Source: Metabacillus lacus (GTDB lineage: Bacteria; Bacillota; Bacilli; Bacillales; Bacillaceae). From it: 51,741 nucleotides of DNA. The stretch lies in the NCBI RefSeq assembly GCF_009674805.1, contig NZ_WKKI01000026.1:1-51741 (forward strand), given 5' to 3'. Below are positions 44,671 to 51,741 of this stretch, piece by piece (position 1 is the stretch's first letter; every line of letters begins with the position of its first letter). A model generated the notes under the pieces. It searched no databases. It was not told where the DNA came from and saw only the letters and a list, made by a program, of their open reading frames with translations. A program made the translations under genes and the position numbers.

Positions 44671-44889
44671 TTGAAAAATAATCCCAAACTTGGAGTGTCA
44701 GTATCTTTAATTGTATTAGTCGGATTACCAGTTATTTTTCTAATAACTTCTCTACTTACTGGAGAGTGGAATTATCTAATATACAGTATTATTCCGTCTC
44801 TTTCTGCTGGACTTACAGGTCTTATGATAAGTTTTCAGCAGTTGAAAAAGGAGCGGCAAATTATATTTGACAAATTGACGAAAAGCTAA
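44671..44889 (+). CDS. Small membrane protein
   Basis: 72 residues, TTG start with AGGGGTGA six bases upstream. It has two membrane helices (SVSLIVLVGLPVIFLITSLL and YLIYSIIPSLSAGLTGLMIS) and a short basic tail. Located 77 bp after the deoxyribosyltransferase-like gene; a TATAAT-rich stretch between them may be its own promoter. No family recognised. Confidence 0.6.
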   Translation: MKNNPKLGVSVSLIVLVGLPVIFLITSLLTGEWNYLIYSIIPSLSAGLTGLMISFQQLKKERQIIFDKLTKS

Positions 44890-45094
44890 GGATTAGTGCC
44901 TTTACTATTGTAACGTACAGTTTGAACAGTAGTAACATAATAAGCTAAGCAATCTAAACTCCGTATAAAAGCAAATACTCTCTATTTCAGTATAAATGAC
45001 CCCTTTACTAAAATTGTAAAATAATGAAATGATTGTTTCAGATAGAATTATAACTAAAAAACTATGTAATGCAGGTTTAGTCAGGAGCGCTCCA

Positions 45095-45361
45095 ATGGAA
45101 ATATTAAATCTGCTTTTCATCAATCCAATTTTGTTTTTTTGTATTGGAATCATTCTGTACTTAATAAGTAAGAACAAAAAAAGAACTTATTTTTATAGTC
45201 TGATCATTTCTTCTTTATTATCTTACTTGTTACTAAGATTTCAATTTCTAAACAATTTAGACGTATATATCTATATCCCCTTTTATGCATTAATTTCGGT
45301 GCTGGGTACTTTAGTATCAAATGTAACATTACATATGATAAGAACCATCAAGCATAGATAA
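45095..45361 (+). CDS. Small hydrophobic membrane protein
   Basis: 88 residues from the ATG at 45095, which has GGAG seven bases upstream; the frame is open from 45029 but without a ribosome site. Three hydrophobic segments (ILNLLFINPILFFCIGIILY, YSLIISSLLSYLLL and YIYIPFYALISVLGTLV). No family recognised. Confidence 0.6.
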   Translation: MEILNLLFINPILFFCIGIILYLISKNKKRTYFYSLIISSLLSYLLLRFQFLNNLDVYIYIPFYALISVLGTLVSNVTLHMIRTIKHR

Positions 45362-45396
45362 ACCTTACTGCACCGGCGGAACAGACTTTTTAAAAT

Positions 45397-45434
45397 GCAC
45401 CTGATCCGGAGAAGATACATTCCCGATCAGGTGC
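45397..45434 (-). terminator. Terminator of ssuED
   Basis: A perfect 10-bp stem, GCACCTGATC (45397-45406) with GATCAGGTGC (45425-45434). On the minus strand it is followed by ATTTTAAAAAG. It lies 11 bp past the ssuD stop. Confidence 0.75.
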
Positions 45435-45444
45435 CAGGTCAACC

Positions 45445-46497
45445 TTAACTATCCTTCAACCGCGGCAGCAGCAGTTCACCGACACGGTAGGCTTCTTCAA
45501 GATGCGGGTAGCCTGACAGAATAAAATGGCTGATCCCTGCTTTTTGGTATTCTTTCATGTAAGATAAAACTTGATCGGGATCCCCGACCAGGGCAGTTCC
45601 TGCTCCTTCACGCACAAGGCCGATTCCTGCCCAAAGTCCTTTTCTGATTTGAAGGGAATTTGCATGGTTCATGCTGAGGCTGGTCATTTCTGTCTGTGCT
45701 TTGCTATCAAAAACAGAGAACTTCTTTCTTGTTTCTTCAATGATATCTTCGTCTACATATTTAATCAGCGACTCAGCAGCTTCCCATGCTTCCCGCTCTG
45801 TTTCCCTCACAATCACATGAATGCGTAGACCATATTGCAATTCCCGGCCCTCTTTTTTTGCCAGCTGCTTTACTTCGGCAATTCTTTTTTCCACAATATC
45901 TACAGGTTCACCCCACGTTAAGAACACATCAACATTCCTGGCGGCAACCTCCTGCGCAGCTCTTGATGCACCTCCCAAAAACAACGGAGGGTACGGCTTC
46001 TGGACAGGAAAATGATCCAGCCCGCCACCTTCAATATGAAGAAAATCTCCTTGAAAATTCACCGACTTTTCCGTAAACATGTTTCTCCAGACTGTTAGAA
46101 ACTCATCGGCCATTTTATAGCGGTCATCTCTTGTTAAATGAAGCCCTTCACCGGCAAGCTCGATGGGATTTCCTCCCTGAACGACATTCAGCAGCACCCT
46201 TCCGTTAGAGATTCTGTCAAGAGTCGCCGCCATTCTCGCTGATAAAGCAGGTGACATTAAGCCGGGTCTCATCGCGACTAGAAATTTAAGCTTTTCCGTC
46301 TCACCTGCGAGATTTGAAGCCAATACCCAGGCATCCTCACATCTTCTGCCGGTGGGAACCAATATTCCTTCAAAACCGTTTTCATCACAAGCGATCGCCA
46401 CCTGCTTTAAATACCCGATAGATGATGACCGCTCTCCCTCGCTTGTTCCCAGGTATCTTCCATCACCTGCCGTTGGCAAAAACCAATATACTTTCAT
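45445..46497 (-). CDS. ssuD: FMNH2-dependent alkanesulfonate monooxygenase SsuD
   Basis: Luciferase-like TIM-barrel enzyme of 350 residues that oxidises alkanesulfonates to aldehydes and releases sulfite as a sulfur source. It begins VYWFLPTAGDGRYLG, typical of SsuD. It contains RPGLMSPALSARMAATLD, NVVQGGNP and FLGGASRAAQEVAA. The frame extends nine codons upstream, but GGAGGA seven bases before the ATG at 46497 sets the start. It follows ssuE by 19 bp in one operon, in the order E-D. No ssuABC transporter is present in the window. Confidence 0.92.
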   Translation of the reverse strand: MKVYWFLPTAGDGRYLGTSEGERSSSIGYLKQVAIACDENGFEGILVPTGRRCEDAWVLASNLAGETEKLKFLVAMRPGLMSPALSARMAATLDRISNGRVLLNVVQGGNPIELAGEGLHLTRDDRYKMADEFLTVWRNMFTEKSVNFQGDFLHIEGGGLDHFPVQKPYPPLFLGGASRAAQEVAARNVDVFLTWGEPVDIVEKRIAEVKQLAKKEGRELQYGLRIHVIVRETEREAWEAAESLIKYVDEDIIEETRKKFSVFDSKAQTEMTSLSMNHANSLQIRKGLWAGIGLVREGAGTALVGDPDQVLSYMKEYQKAGISHFILSGYPHLEEAYRVGELLLPRLKDS

Positions 46498-46516
46498 GCT
46501 GCGCTCCTCCGCTCTT

Positions 46517-47029
46517 CTACACACTTAGCAGCTTGTTCACTTCTCCAGAAATTCTTTCAGCCAGTGCTGAATCTGTTATACCATCAACTTTGTGAATTTG
46601 GCTGTCAACTGCATACACACCTTTTAGAATGGAAGTACATCCGAGGCTTGAAAACAGGGGCTTGAATGAGTACTCAATACTGAGCAGATGAAACACTGTT
46701 CCGCCGACCGCTACAGGCAGCAGCGGTTTATCCAGAAAAGCCTCCTGGGGAAGAAGATCCAGCAAAGCTTTAAGAACACCTGTATAGGATGCCTTATACA
46801 CCGGGCTTGCGATTACAATTTTCTCCGCCTCTGCAACCTTCTTGCTGAACTCGCTAATACTTTGATGCTGAAACAGTCCTTGAGCCAGCACCTCTGCAGG
46901 AAAATCACGAACACTCACTATATCAAAACTGCGCCCGCTTTCCTCCAGCAGCATTCCAATATAACTTAAAACAATATCACTTCTGGAAAACGCCGAAGGG
47001 CTTCCCGATATCAATAAAATATCTGTCAT
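46517..47029 (-). CDS. ssuE: NAD(P)H-dependent FMN reductase SsuE
   Basis: Flavodoxin-fold reductase of about 170 residues that supplies reduced FMN to SsuD. The phosphate loop SGSPSAFSRSD follows the first strand (DILLISGSP), and ASPVYKASYTGVLKALLDLL is the conserved FMN-isoalloxazine loop. The ATG at 47029 begins the family N-terminus MTDILLISG; six codons upstream is another ATG without a site. First gene of the leftward ssuED pair. Confidence 0.9.
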   Translation of the reverse strand: MTDILLISGSPSAFSRSDIVLSYIGMLLEESGRSFDIVSVRDFPAEVLAQGLFQHQSISEFSKKVAEAEKIVIASPVYKASYTGVLKALLDLLPQEAFLDKPLLPVAVGGTVFHLLSIEYSFKPLFSSLGCTSILKGVYAVDSQIHKVDGITDSALAERISGEVNKLLSV

Positions 47030-47266
47030 TTCCGGATCACTCCACACCTGCCTAGAATTCTCTCTACACTTTATGAAAGGTGGGCATGGTTGGTACTTTG
47101 TCTGTATGGAGCAGGGGCTTTTCTCTTATTTATTGCTGAGGCGATAGTCACCATCATAAAATAATGCAGAAATTTCTTAAAGAAATGCTAGTTTTTGCAT
47201 ATTTCTCTCTCTATTCTTTTATTAAAATATCAATGTAACTGCTTACATAAATAATGAAAGGCGGAG

Positions 47267-48589
47267 ATGAATTTGCTGAAAAAAAGAAGCAGAATACTAA
47301 TCAGTATGGTTACAACACTGTTCCTACTATTCTTTTTCCTGGAAGATGCAGGAGCAAAAGAAAAGAACAATCGTGATACAACTTATTCTACGGTGACAGA
47401 AGTGTATGACTGGGGAGCGAGCATCAGCAAGGTCATCATTGATCTCGGTACTCCTGTTCCTAAGAATTCAATCACCCAGGATACTTTTAAAGTGTCTGTC
47501 AAAAGAAATGACAGCAGGAAGCCCAATCCGTTCTTAGAAGAAGGCTATCGGAAAGTTGTAAAAGCTTATGCAGGTGATCAGCACGGACGTCCCGCAGTAC
47601 GGGGGAAATTTGCAGTGCTTGAGCTTGAAGTTGGTCCTCAGCTATCCATCGGTTCCCCTTTAAACTATTATGGTGGATCCAATGACTGGATTGAAACTGA
47701 CTATACCATCACTCAGGCGAAAGAGATAAAAGCCAACCCGGGGAAAAAAGGCACAATCACAGGCATAACGGCGAAAAAATCCAATGGGGACAAAAAGCTG
47801 TTAATTGAAGACTTTTCTACAGGATTTTTTCAGCATGGAGGGAAGTCCCTTACCTATGCATCATTTTCTCCTGTAAAAGATTCTAAAAGAAACCCTTTGA
47901 TTGTCTGGCTTCACGGAGGCGGAGAAGGCGGTACAGATCCTACGATTCCCCTTGCCGCAAACAAAGCGGTCAATTTCATCACCAAAGACATTCAAAGCCA
48001 TTTTAATGGTGCACATGTATTGGTGCCTCAAACACCAACACGGTGGATGGATGGCTTGACCGGGAATGCTGATGGCACCTCCAAATACACAGAGGCCCTG
48101 ATGGAACTGATCCAAAGCCATGTAAAAAACAACCCTGATATTGACCCAAGCAGAATCTATATCGGCGGCGCTTCCAATGGAGGCTACATGACCATGCTGA
48201 TGATAAGAGATTATCCGAATACGTTTGCTGCAGCCTTTCCAGTTTGCCAGGGGCTTGATAACAGGTATGTAAGCGACGAGGATATCCGGAGAATAGCAAA
48301 CACACCAATCTGGCAGATTCACGCACTAAATGACCTTACGCTGCGGCCTCAGAATAATTCGATTCCTGCACACAACCGTTTACTTGCTGCGGGAGCAAAG
48401 AATGCAGTACTGACTTTGTTTGATGACGTAAGAGACACGACTGGAACATACACACGCGCAGATGGCACTCCCTATCAATATGACGGCCACTGGTCATGGA
48501 TTTATGTATACAACAATGAAGTAAAAACAACAATTAACGGAAAAACAGTGTCTTTAATGGAGTGGCTTGCAGCTCAATCCAGAAAATAA
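47267..48589 (+). CDS. Secreted esterase/peptidase of the PHB-depolymerase-like alpha/beta hydrolase type
   Basis: 440 residues with a signal peptide (RSRILISMVTTLFLLFFFLE, cleavage near AGAKE). An N-terminal immunoglobulin-like domain (about 40-160, DTFKVSVKRND) is typical of EstA-like secreted esterases. The catalytic alpha/beta hydrolase domain has oxyanion LIVWLHGGGEGG, nucleophile IGGASNGGYM, acid region HALNDLTL and histidine in YDGHWSW. AAAGGCGGAG precedes both the ATG at 47267 and an in-frame TTG at 47273; the latter has better spacing. It has its own terminator. The substrate is unknown. Confidence 0.85.
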   Translation: MNLLKKRSRILISMVTTLFLLFFFLEDAGAKEKNNRDTTYSTVTEVYDWGASISKVIIDLGTPVPKNSITQDTFKVSVKRNDSRKPNPFLEEGYRKVVKAYAGDQHGRPAVRGKFAVLELEVGPQLSIGSPLNYYGGSNDWIETDYTITQAKEIKANPGKKGTITGITAKKSNGDKKLLIEDFSTGFFQHGGKSLTYASFSPVKDSKRNPLIVWLHGGGEGGTDPTIPLAANKAVNFITKDIQSHFNGAHVLVPQTPTRWMDGLTGNADGTSKYTEALMELIQSHVKNNPDIDPSRIYIGGASNGGYMTMLMIRDYPNTFAAAFPVCQGLDNRYVSDEDIRRIANTPIWQIHALNDLTLRPQNNSIPAHNRLLAAGAKNAVLTLFDDVRDTTGTYTRADGTPYQYDGHWSWIYVYNNEVKTTINGKTVSLMEWLAAQSRK

Positions 48590-48604
48590 AAGTCCAAAGC
48601 AAAA

Positions 48605-48637
48605 AAACCCTTTTGAGCAGCTGCCTAAAGGGTTTTT
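48605..48637. terminator. Bidirectional terminator between esterase and histidine kinase
   Basis: AAACCCTTT (48605-48613) pairs with AAAGGGTTT (48627-48635), with T-runs on both strands; it serves two convergent genes. Confidence 0.85.
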
Positions 48638-48644
48638 TGTTATC

Positions 48645-49631
48645 TCAGAAATCTTGACTATTGAATATAAATGTAAATCTTGTACCATTAAAATCAGAGG
48701 ACAAGGTATATGGGATGCCTAGTGCTGTAGCAATGTCATCAATAACCGTTAACCCAAGGCCTTGTTTTTCCCGGCCGCTTTGAAATCCCTTCCCATTGTC
48801 TTCAATCTCAACCAAACTTCTTGAAATGACTATATGCAAATTCTCAGCGTCTGAGTGCCTCAGCGTATTTTGAAAAACATTATCAAACATCCTGTGCAGC
48901 CAGGCATTGTTGCTATTCAAAATCAGTTCATCCTGAGAAGACTCATGGATTGAAATGCGTATCCCGTTTAATTGAAATAAATAGCTCCACTTTTGCACCA
49001 CTTTATGCAGAAGCTCATTTATGTGTACAGGATCTTTTAGTATATGGGAGGATTTCAAACTAACTGTGGATTCTAATTGAATTTGTCTCGTAAGTTCTCC
49101 AATATACTCTATTTGAGAATGTATCGACTTCAAGGGCAGATCTCCCCGTTCGTACTCAAGATAAAACAATTGCAGCTGCATGGCCGTCAGCGGCGTATTA
49201 ATGTCATGCCGTAGTTTTTTTAAATATTCCTCCTGCAGTTTCTTCTCCTGTTCAGCCGCCAGTTCTCTAAACGCTGTTCTTTCTATAAGTAAATTCACAG
49301 ACTCTATTAACCCGTCCATTTCATCTCTGCCATTTCCAGATAATTTTTCAGGTATTGTATCTCCGGAAGCAAGCTCCCTGACAGTTTCTTTGAGTCTATT
49401 GATTTTATGGAGCAGTGAATTGATGGTCAGTGAGCATGCTGCCACAATCGTAAGAGAAGAAATAATAAACAATACGTGCATCACAACATAGTAAATTGAT
49501 TCATGAAAAGGTTCTGAAGGTTTTATCAGCTGATAAATCGCTGTCACAGCCAAGTTAATAACGATAAATGATAAAGGTATGCAGATGAGGACAATCCCTA
49601 AAATCAGCTGATATTTTCGTTTTAATTTCAT
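48645..49631 (-). CDS. Two-component sensor histidine kinase
   Basis: 328-residue membrane kinase with two N-terminal helices (LILGIVLICIPLSFIVINLA and VMHVLFIISSLTIVAACSL) and a short extracytoplasmic loop, so the signal may be sensed in the membrane. A HAMP-like segment (about 70-120) is followed by the H-box LRHDINTPLTAM (H142). The N-box is FDNVFQNTLRHS, and the glycine motifs are EDNGKGF and KQGLGLTVI. Its ATG overlaps the regulator stop by four bases (ATGA), so translation is coupled. Confidence 0.9.
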   Translation of the reverse strand: MKLKRKYQLILGIVLICIPLSFIVINLAVTAIYQLIKPSEPFHESIYYVVMHVLFIISSLTIVAACSLTINSLLHKINRLKETVRELASGDTIPEKLSGNGRDEMDGLIESVNLLIERTAFRELAAEQEKKLQEEYLKKLRHDINTPLTAMQLQLFYLEYERGDLPLKSIHSQIEYIGELTRQIQLESTVSLKSSHILKDPVHINELLHKVVQKWSYLFQLNGIRISIHESSQDELILNSNNAWLHRMFDNVFQNTLRHSDAENLHIVISRSLVEIEDNGKGFQSGREKQGLGLTVIDDIATALGIPYTLSSDFNGTRFTFIFNSQDF

Positions 49632-50296
49632 TGCTTGCTATAGGTATTGAGCCTGTACCCTTCTCCATATATATTTTCAATCAATCTGCCTTGTTGATCA
49701 CCTAATTTGGCCCTGATTTTTTTGATATGTACATTCAGCAGATTATCATTCCGGTCCTCGAGGTGCCATAAATAAGTAAGAAATTGTTCTTTTGAGAGAA
49801 TGTGATTTTTATTGTGATACAAATAAAAGAAGATTTTCCTTTCAATGGCCGTTAACTTTACCTCGGTGGACGGTTTTCCTGCAAAAACCCTGGATGTCTC
49901 GGCATTAATAAAAACGCCGCCTATATCAGTATAAGTTCCATATGTCTGTGCAAGAAGATTTCTCATTCTGGCTGCAAGCTCTCTCGGATCGAACGGTTTA
50001 CATACATAATCGTCCCCTGCTGACAGGCCAGCCAGCTTATCGTCAATCCCATCCAGTGCGGTTAGAAAGATCACTGGAATGTTGTATCCTCCTTCTTTCA
50101 TTCTTCTTATCAAGGAAAAACCGTCTTCTCCGGGAAGCATCACATCTATAATCCCGATGTCAGCCCTTTTAAGAACAGAAATTCCGTGTTCTGCGCTTTT
50201 TGCCCAATGTACCTGAAAGCCTTCTTTTTCAAGAATTTTCTTAAGAAAGCTTCCTATCATTTCATCATCCTCAATCATCGCTGCTGTGTAATTCAT
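49628..50296 (-). CDS. OmpR/PhoB-family response regulator
   Basis: 222 residues. The receiver domain has acidic pair D10-D11, phospho-acceptor D51 in DVMLPGEDG, and K100 in VCKPF. A winged-helix C-terminus follows (LTAIERKIFFYLYHNKNHIL and VHIKKIRAKLG, GEGYRL). The ATG at 50296 has GGAG seven bases upstream and overlaps the hydrolase end by 26 bp. It forms an operon with the hydrolase and kinase; targets are unknown. Confidence 0.93.
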   Translation of the reverse strand: MNYTAAMIEDDEMIGSFLKKILEKEGFQVHWAKSAEHGISVLKRADIGIIDVMLPGEDGFSLIRRMKEGGYNIPVIFLTALDGIDDKLAGLSAGDDYVCKPFDPRELAARMRNLLAQTYGTYTDIGGVFINAETSRVFAGKPSTEVKLTAIERKIFFYLYHNKNHILSKEQFLTYLWHLEDRNDNLLNVHIKKIRAKLGDQQGRLIENIYGEGYRLNTYSKQ

Positions 50297-51272
50297 GGGA
50301 CTGCTCCTTTTCAATAGTCTCTAAAAAATTCAAGGTGAGCTGGTGAATTTCCTCAGGAGCGTAAAGATAGATAGAGTGATTGCCTTTCACCTCAGCTACC
50401 TTTGATTGTAGGAGATGATCAGCAAAATTGACATAGTTTTCTTTTTTCCTTTTTTCAAAATTGCTTCTGTTACTCTCTTTATATGCAGAGAGTAACAGCA
50501 TAGGAGTATGTACAGGATAAGGCAAGGATGCTGAGATTTCACCATTTCTGCTGCTCATAAACATCTCCTGCCTCATATTATCTGTCATTGCTTTTTTATA
50601 AGAAATTGCCTTATAAATTTCCTTCTCCTCTCGATTCAGAAAGGATTGCCTTAGAACTTCAGGGTCATAGACCGCTTCAGGAAACAGCCGGTGAATCCCA
50701 AGCTTCGGGAGAAAATTCATGCTAGCAATCTGTAATTTTTCTGAAAATTCAAGCGGATGGTTTGCATATTCATGAGGCAGTCCGATATCAAGCCCTATAA
50801 TTGCCTTGATCTCCTGGGGATAACACTGTGCCCAGTAGATTGCTTCGATGCCTGAGATGGAATGGGGAACCAGTATATATGGCGGCTTTAGCCCGCTTTT
50901 CGCAAGAGCTGTTCTCGTCTGATTCAGGATCTCACCAATCTCTCTTCCATCTTTCGTTTCGTTACTATATCCATAGCCAGCCCTCTCCACAAGCGCAATG
51001 GAGGAGCTTCTTGAAAATTTGGAATAAAGTCCCTTCAGTTCATAAACGGGTGCAGCAATGCCGGCACCAGACATAAATACAAAGGTATCTGTCCCCCTGC
51101 CTTCAACATATACATTGATCTTCGTATCAGCTGCCTCTATCAGTTTCCCCTTTCCCTCAAACAACTCTTCTTCTTTCTGCAGTTGAATATGATGATAACT
51201 CAAAATCACTAGAACACCTATCGTACATAACCCCAAGCTGAACAAACTCGCTCTTCTTACAAACTTTTTCAC
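50271..51272 (-). CDS. Membrane-anchored alpha/beta hydrolase
   Basis: 333 residues, one N-terminal membrane anchor (ASLFSLGLCTIGVLVILSY), then an alpha/beta hydrolase fold facing outside. It has FVFMSGAGIAAPVYE for the oxyanion region, VERAGYGYS, nucleophile in LVPHSISGIEA, and histidine in KGNHSIYL. The GTG start at 51272 has AGGAGG seven bases upstream. It is the first gene of a three-gene operon with a response regulator and kinase, so it may be the system's output or part of its sensing. Substrate unknown. Confidence 0.85.
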   Translation of the reverse strand: MKKFVRRASLFSLGLCTIGVLVILSYHHIQLQKEEELFEGKGKLIEAADTKINVYVEGRGTDTFVFMSGAGIAAPVYELKGLYSKFSRSSSIALVERAGYGYSNETKDGREIGEILNQTRTALAKSGLKPPYILVPHSISGIEAIYWAQCYPQEIKAIIGLDIGLPHEYANHPLEFSEKLQIASMNFLPKLGIHRLFPEAVYDPEVLRQSFLNREEKEIYKAISYKKAMTDNMRQEMFMSSRNGEISASLPYPVHTPMLLLSAYKESNRSNFEKRKKENYVNFADHLLQSKVAEVKGNHSIYLYAPEEIHQLTLNFLETIEKEQSHELHSSDD

Positions 51273-51408
51273 TGCTGTTCCTCCTGTCCATCTCTATAAG
51301 ACTAGGTTAAGGAGTAAAAATAAATAACTCATAAACAGACAGTTTAGTAGCTGTGCGATAAGAACGATTGGGCTGGATGATGATTCTTAGGGGGGTACTT
51401 ATTTTCAA

Positions 51409-51504
51409 AAATAGACGGACGTTTTCCGCTTATTGAAAAAATCCTATTAAAAAAGCCCTCAATAGCCGGAGGATTTCCGGCTATGAGCTGAAAAACCGCT
51501 AAAA
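51409..51504. repeat. Long direct repeat, copy 1 (96 bp)
   Basis: Identical by eye to 51646-51741, a 237-bp period. It contains the inner inverted repeat TAGCCGGAGGATTTCCGGCT (51473-51492), and the spacer carries further AGCCGGAAATCC text. Confidence 0.85.
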
Positions 51505-51645
51505 TGCGGGCTTTTCATGACATTAGCCGGAAATCCTACCCTTATTTCGCCTAAATTTCGTTCAGATTTTGATATAACCGGAATTCATCCGCTTATCTTC
51601 ATTGTACTGGCTCCCCCGTGAAGGACCACCTATTATGAAACACTC

Positions 51646-51741
51646 AAATAGACGGACGTTTTCCGCTTATTGAAAAAATCCTATTAAAAAAGCCCTCAAT
51701 AGCCGGAGGATTTCCGGCTATGAGCTGAAAAACCGCTAAAA
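51646..51741. repeat. Long direct repeat, copy 2, cut by the window end
   Basis: Second copy of 51409-51504. It runs off the window, so the repeat unit is at least 96 bp and may be a 237-bp tandem array. Confidence 0.85.

Overview
The window looks like a chromosomal segment of a low-GC Gram-positive bacterium of the Bacillaceae (Bacillus sensu lato). The evidence is a phoD-tatA-tatC cluster arranged as in Bacillus subtilis, close relatives of B. subtilis YhfK and YfmQ, strong AGGAGG-type ribosome binding sites, and frequent TTG/GTG starts. I see no tRNA, rRNA or CRISPR array.

Layout. 0-9.7 kb is ordinary chromosome: an MFS efflux pump, a phosphate-starvation alkaline phosphatase D with its own Tat export pair, an Old Yellow Enzyme, a YhfK-type NAD(P)-binding protein, a membrane diguanylate cyclase and a DUF1801 protein. 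About 9.85-30.6 kb is an AT-rich defence island. Its left edge holds decayed pieces of a tyrosine recombinase and of a RES-domain protein. Its right edge holds decayed insertion sequences. Inside is a complete DNA phosphorothioation system. The modification genes dndB-dndC-dndD-dndE-dndA read rightward, and the restriction genes dptF-dptG-dptH read leftward from a shared intergenic region. That region carries a strong promoter, a hairpin and a perfect palindrome that may be a DndB operator. Beyond dptH lies a second, separate module: a divergent HNH endonuclease, a 62-residue protein, a second DndD-type ATPase and a second, divergent DndE-like protein, with no second DndC or DndA. This extra module is the most interesting object in the window.

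30.6-45.4 kb is a patchwork of small accessory genes: GH43 glycosidase, a prenyltransferase-fold-like protein, small membrane proteins, YfmQ, a VOC protein, two glycosyltransferases, a DUF3139 protein, an S15 peptidase, a YeeE/YedE transporter and a nucleoside 2-deoxyribosyltransferase-like protein. It contains many decaying genes (PAS-STAS fusion, frameshifted membrane gene, truncated lipoprotein, partial copies of the glycosyltransferase and of the deoxyribosyltransferase-like gene) and a dispersed repeat of about 108 bp. This points to past local duplication and deletion.

45.4-51.7 kb holds ssuE-ssuD (sulfonate use), a secreted esterase, and an operon of an alpha/beta hydrolase, an OmpR-type regulator and a histidine kinase. 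The window ends in the second copy of a long direct repeat with a 237-bp period.

How the genes work together (family knowledge plus inference): DndA supplies sulfur from cysteine, DndC with DndD and DndE inserts it into the DNA backbone, DndB controls expression, and DptFGH attacks unmodified DNA. The extra HNH/DndD2/DndE2 module may be an additional nuclease arm that reads or ignores the same mark. No function for it can be proved from sequence alone.
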